Source: CAVOHU01 sp963817885 (GTDB taxonomy: Bacteria > Acidobacteriota > Vicinamibacteria > Vicinamibacterales > JAKQTR01). From it: a stretch of DNA of 64,000 nucleotides. This document shows positions 62,843 to 64,000 of the stretch, piece by piece. Under the pieces are notes generated by a model that saw nothing but the letters and a program-made list of their open reading frames with translations, was not told the DNA's origin and did not search any database. The stretch covers positions 1,302,001 to 1,366,000 of the forward strand of contig CAWFQE010000002.1 in the NCBI GenBank assembly GCA_963817885.1, given 5' to 3'. Position 1 is the stretch's first letter, and the number at the start of each line of letters is the position of its first letter. The translations under genes and the position numbers were made by a program.

Positions 62843-64000
62843 CTACCGGGTGCCGGCAGATCCGGATGCCGCCGCTGTCTTCAGCGCCACGCGATCGCCG
62901 GCCTCGACGCCGGATGCGATGGCGATCTGCTCCCGGCCGCGCTTCAGGACCGAGACGGGCGTCGCCTCGAACTTCGAGCCGACCTGGCGATAGACGGTTG
63001 GGCGTCCGTTGACCAGCGAGACGGCCTCGACCGGCACGATGAGGACGCCGGCGAGTTTCCCGACGGCCACGCGCACGGCGGCCGTCATGCCCGGCTTGAG
63101 CTTCGTGTCGGCGTTGCTGATGCGCAGCTCGACGTCGAAGTCGCGCGCCGGCGGCCACGCGCTCGAGAAGTCGATGCGCGCCAGGAGCGAGATCGACGAA
63201 ATCTCCGCGCGGTAGTCGCGGTCGGGAATCGCGTCGAGCCTCACGGCAGACACCTGGCCGAGGGCGACGCGGCCGCGGTCGGATTCCTCGAGCCTCGCCG
63301 TCAGGTGCACGGCCGACAGATCCGGCAGTTCCACGATGGTGGCGCCCGGCCAGACCCGATCGCCTTCGTGGAAGTCCTGCCGGCCGGCGTTGGCGGTGCG
63401 GTTGTTCTGCATCACGCTGACGGTGCCGGCCGACGGGGCCCGGAGTTCCAGCGCCTCGAGGCCGCGCTCGATCCGCGCCAGGTCCTGCTTGATCCGGTCG
63501 CGGCGCCGCTCCCTGGCGGCGAGCGTGGTGGCCGTGCCCGCCTGATCGGCTTCGTGCCGCTTCCCGGCTTCGACCAGGCGCTGCTTCGCATCGTCGAGGG
63601 CCAGCACGGCGCGCTCGTGGTCGAGCCGGGCGATGAAGTCCCCCTCCACGACGTCCAGCGCTGCGCGGTCCACGTCGAATCGCGCCCGCAGCAGCCGGGT
63701 GGTGCTTTCTTCCTGGGAGATCTTCACCTGCGCCTGCGCCTGGTCGATCTCGGCCTGCGACTGCTTCAGCTCGGTCTTCCGATCCTCGTAGCTGCGCTTG
63801 AGCGAGGTGCTGTCGAACTCCACGACGAGGTCGCCTGCGTTGACCGTCGTGCCGTTCTTGACGAGCCGGATGATCTGCAGCTCACCGGATTGCATCGGCG
63901 CCGTGAGCGCCACGGACTTGAGGGGCCGGATTTCGCCGCGCAGATCCACGACGTCGATGAAATCGTCGCGGGTCACCAGGGCTGTGGGCACGCCGATGGC
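62843..64000 (-). CDS. Second periplasmic adaptor of the efflux operon (cut by window end)
   Basis: The frame is open to the last base of the window, so the N-terminal signal is missing; about 385 residues are visible. It shows the lipoyl-like part (GELQIIRLVKNGTTVNAGDL, VVEFDSTSLKRSYEDRK), a coiled coil rich in Gln/Glu/Arg, the second lipoyl half (APSAGTVSVMQNNRTANAG), and the barrel/C-terminal strands (GMTAAVRVAVGKLAGVLIVP). It is the first of two adaptors next to the permease, so the system may use two non-identical adaptors or one has an unrelated partner. Confidence 0.88.
   Translation of the reverse strand, partial: AIGVPTALVTRDDFIDVVDLRGEIRPLKSVALTAPMQSGELQIIRLVKNGTTVNAGDLVVEFDSTSLKRSYEDRKTELKQSQAEIDQAQAQVKISQEESTTRLLRARFDVDRAALDVVEGDFIARLDHERAVLALDDAKQRLVEAGKRHEADQAGTATTLAARERRRDRIKQDLARIERGLEALELRAPSAGTVSVMQNNRTANAGRQDFHEGDRVWPGATIVELPDLSAVHLTARLEESDRGRVALGQVSAVRLDAIPDRDYRAEISSISLLARIDFSSAWPPARDFDVELRISNADTKLKPGMTAAVRVAVGKLAGVLIVPVEAVSLVNGRPTVYRQVGSKFEATPVSVLKRGREQIAIASGVEAGDRVALKTAAASGSAGTR

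Overview
The window is GC-rich bacterial chromosome, most like an Acidobacteriota genome of the Vicinamibacteria type. The evidence is a large Oar-like TonB-dependent receptor with an N-terminal carboxypeptidase-regulatory domain, many exported peptidases (S9, M3, M14), a PIG-L deacetylase, DUF6159 and DUF6263 proteins, and REP-like palindromes and short heptamer repeats between genes. No rRNA, tRNA, CRISPR array or complete insertion sequence was seen.

Layout. 0-12 kb: end of a sensor kinase, a heptamer tract, a secreted beta-propeller protein, a YbaK deacylase, an RluA-type pseudouridine synthase, an S9 peptidase, an atypical SDR, an M3 peptidase and an APC permease. 12.4-24.3 kb: a potassium-uptake (Kdp) island with an OmpL-like porin, a DUF4118-GAF histidine kinase, a KdpE regulator, a USP-like protein, two very small membrane proteins (one is KdpF), KdpA, KdpB, KdpC and two tandem stand-alone KdpD sensor-domain proteins. 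Two matching triple 11-bp direct repeats, before the porin and before the kdp operon, are candidate KdpE operators. 24.4-34.5 kb: PIG-L deacetylase, Oar-like receptor, and an L-arabinose-type operon (FucI/AraA-fold isomerase, ribulokinase, ribulose-5-P 4-epimerase). 34.7-44.9 kb: glutaminyl cyclase, hypothetical proteins, a kinase/receiver pair, cysteine synthase, a membrane protein, a methyltransferase, an IS remnant and an amidohydrolase lipoprotein. 44.9-46.3 kb: an AbrB/Doc toxin-antitoxin module between direct repeats. 46.3-52.3 kb: ABC exporter, M14 peptidase and a small exported protein. 53.1-55.6 kb: minus-strand genes (patatin, small membrane protein, BrnT/BrnA) separated by sites with integron attC architecture. 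55.9-64 kb: S9 peptidase, metallophosphoesterase, MacB-like permease and two membrane-fusion adaptors; the last runs off the end.

The most unusual content is (1) a probable integrase-less gene-cassette array (attC sites, BrnTA, small orphan genes); (2) period-7 repeats of changing sequence (GGGGCTA, GGTTACA, GGCTTGG, GGCTGGC) at gene ends, three of which supply the TAG stop codon of the neighbouring gene; and (3) a split KdpD with a duplicated, partly diverged sensor domain. Many genes between 4.4 and 24.3 kb, and the pair near 37.8 kb, carry single-base frameshifts while others are intact. This looks more like assembly or read error than decay, so those genes are given as full spans with the breaks described.
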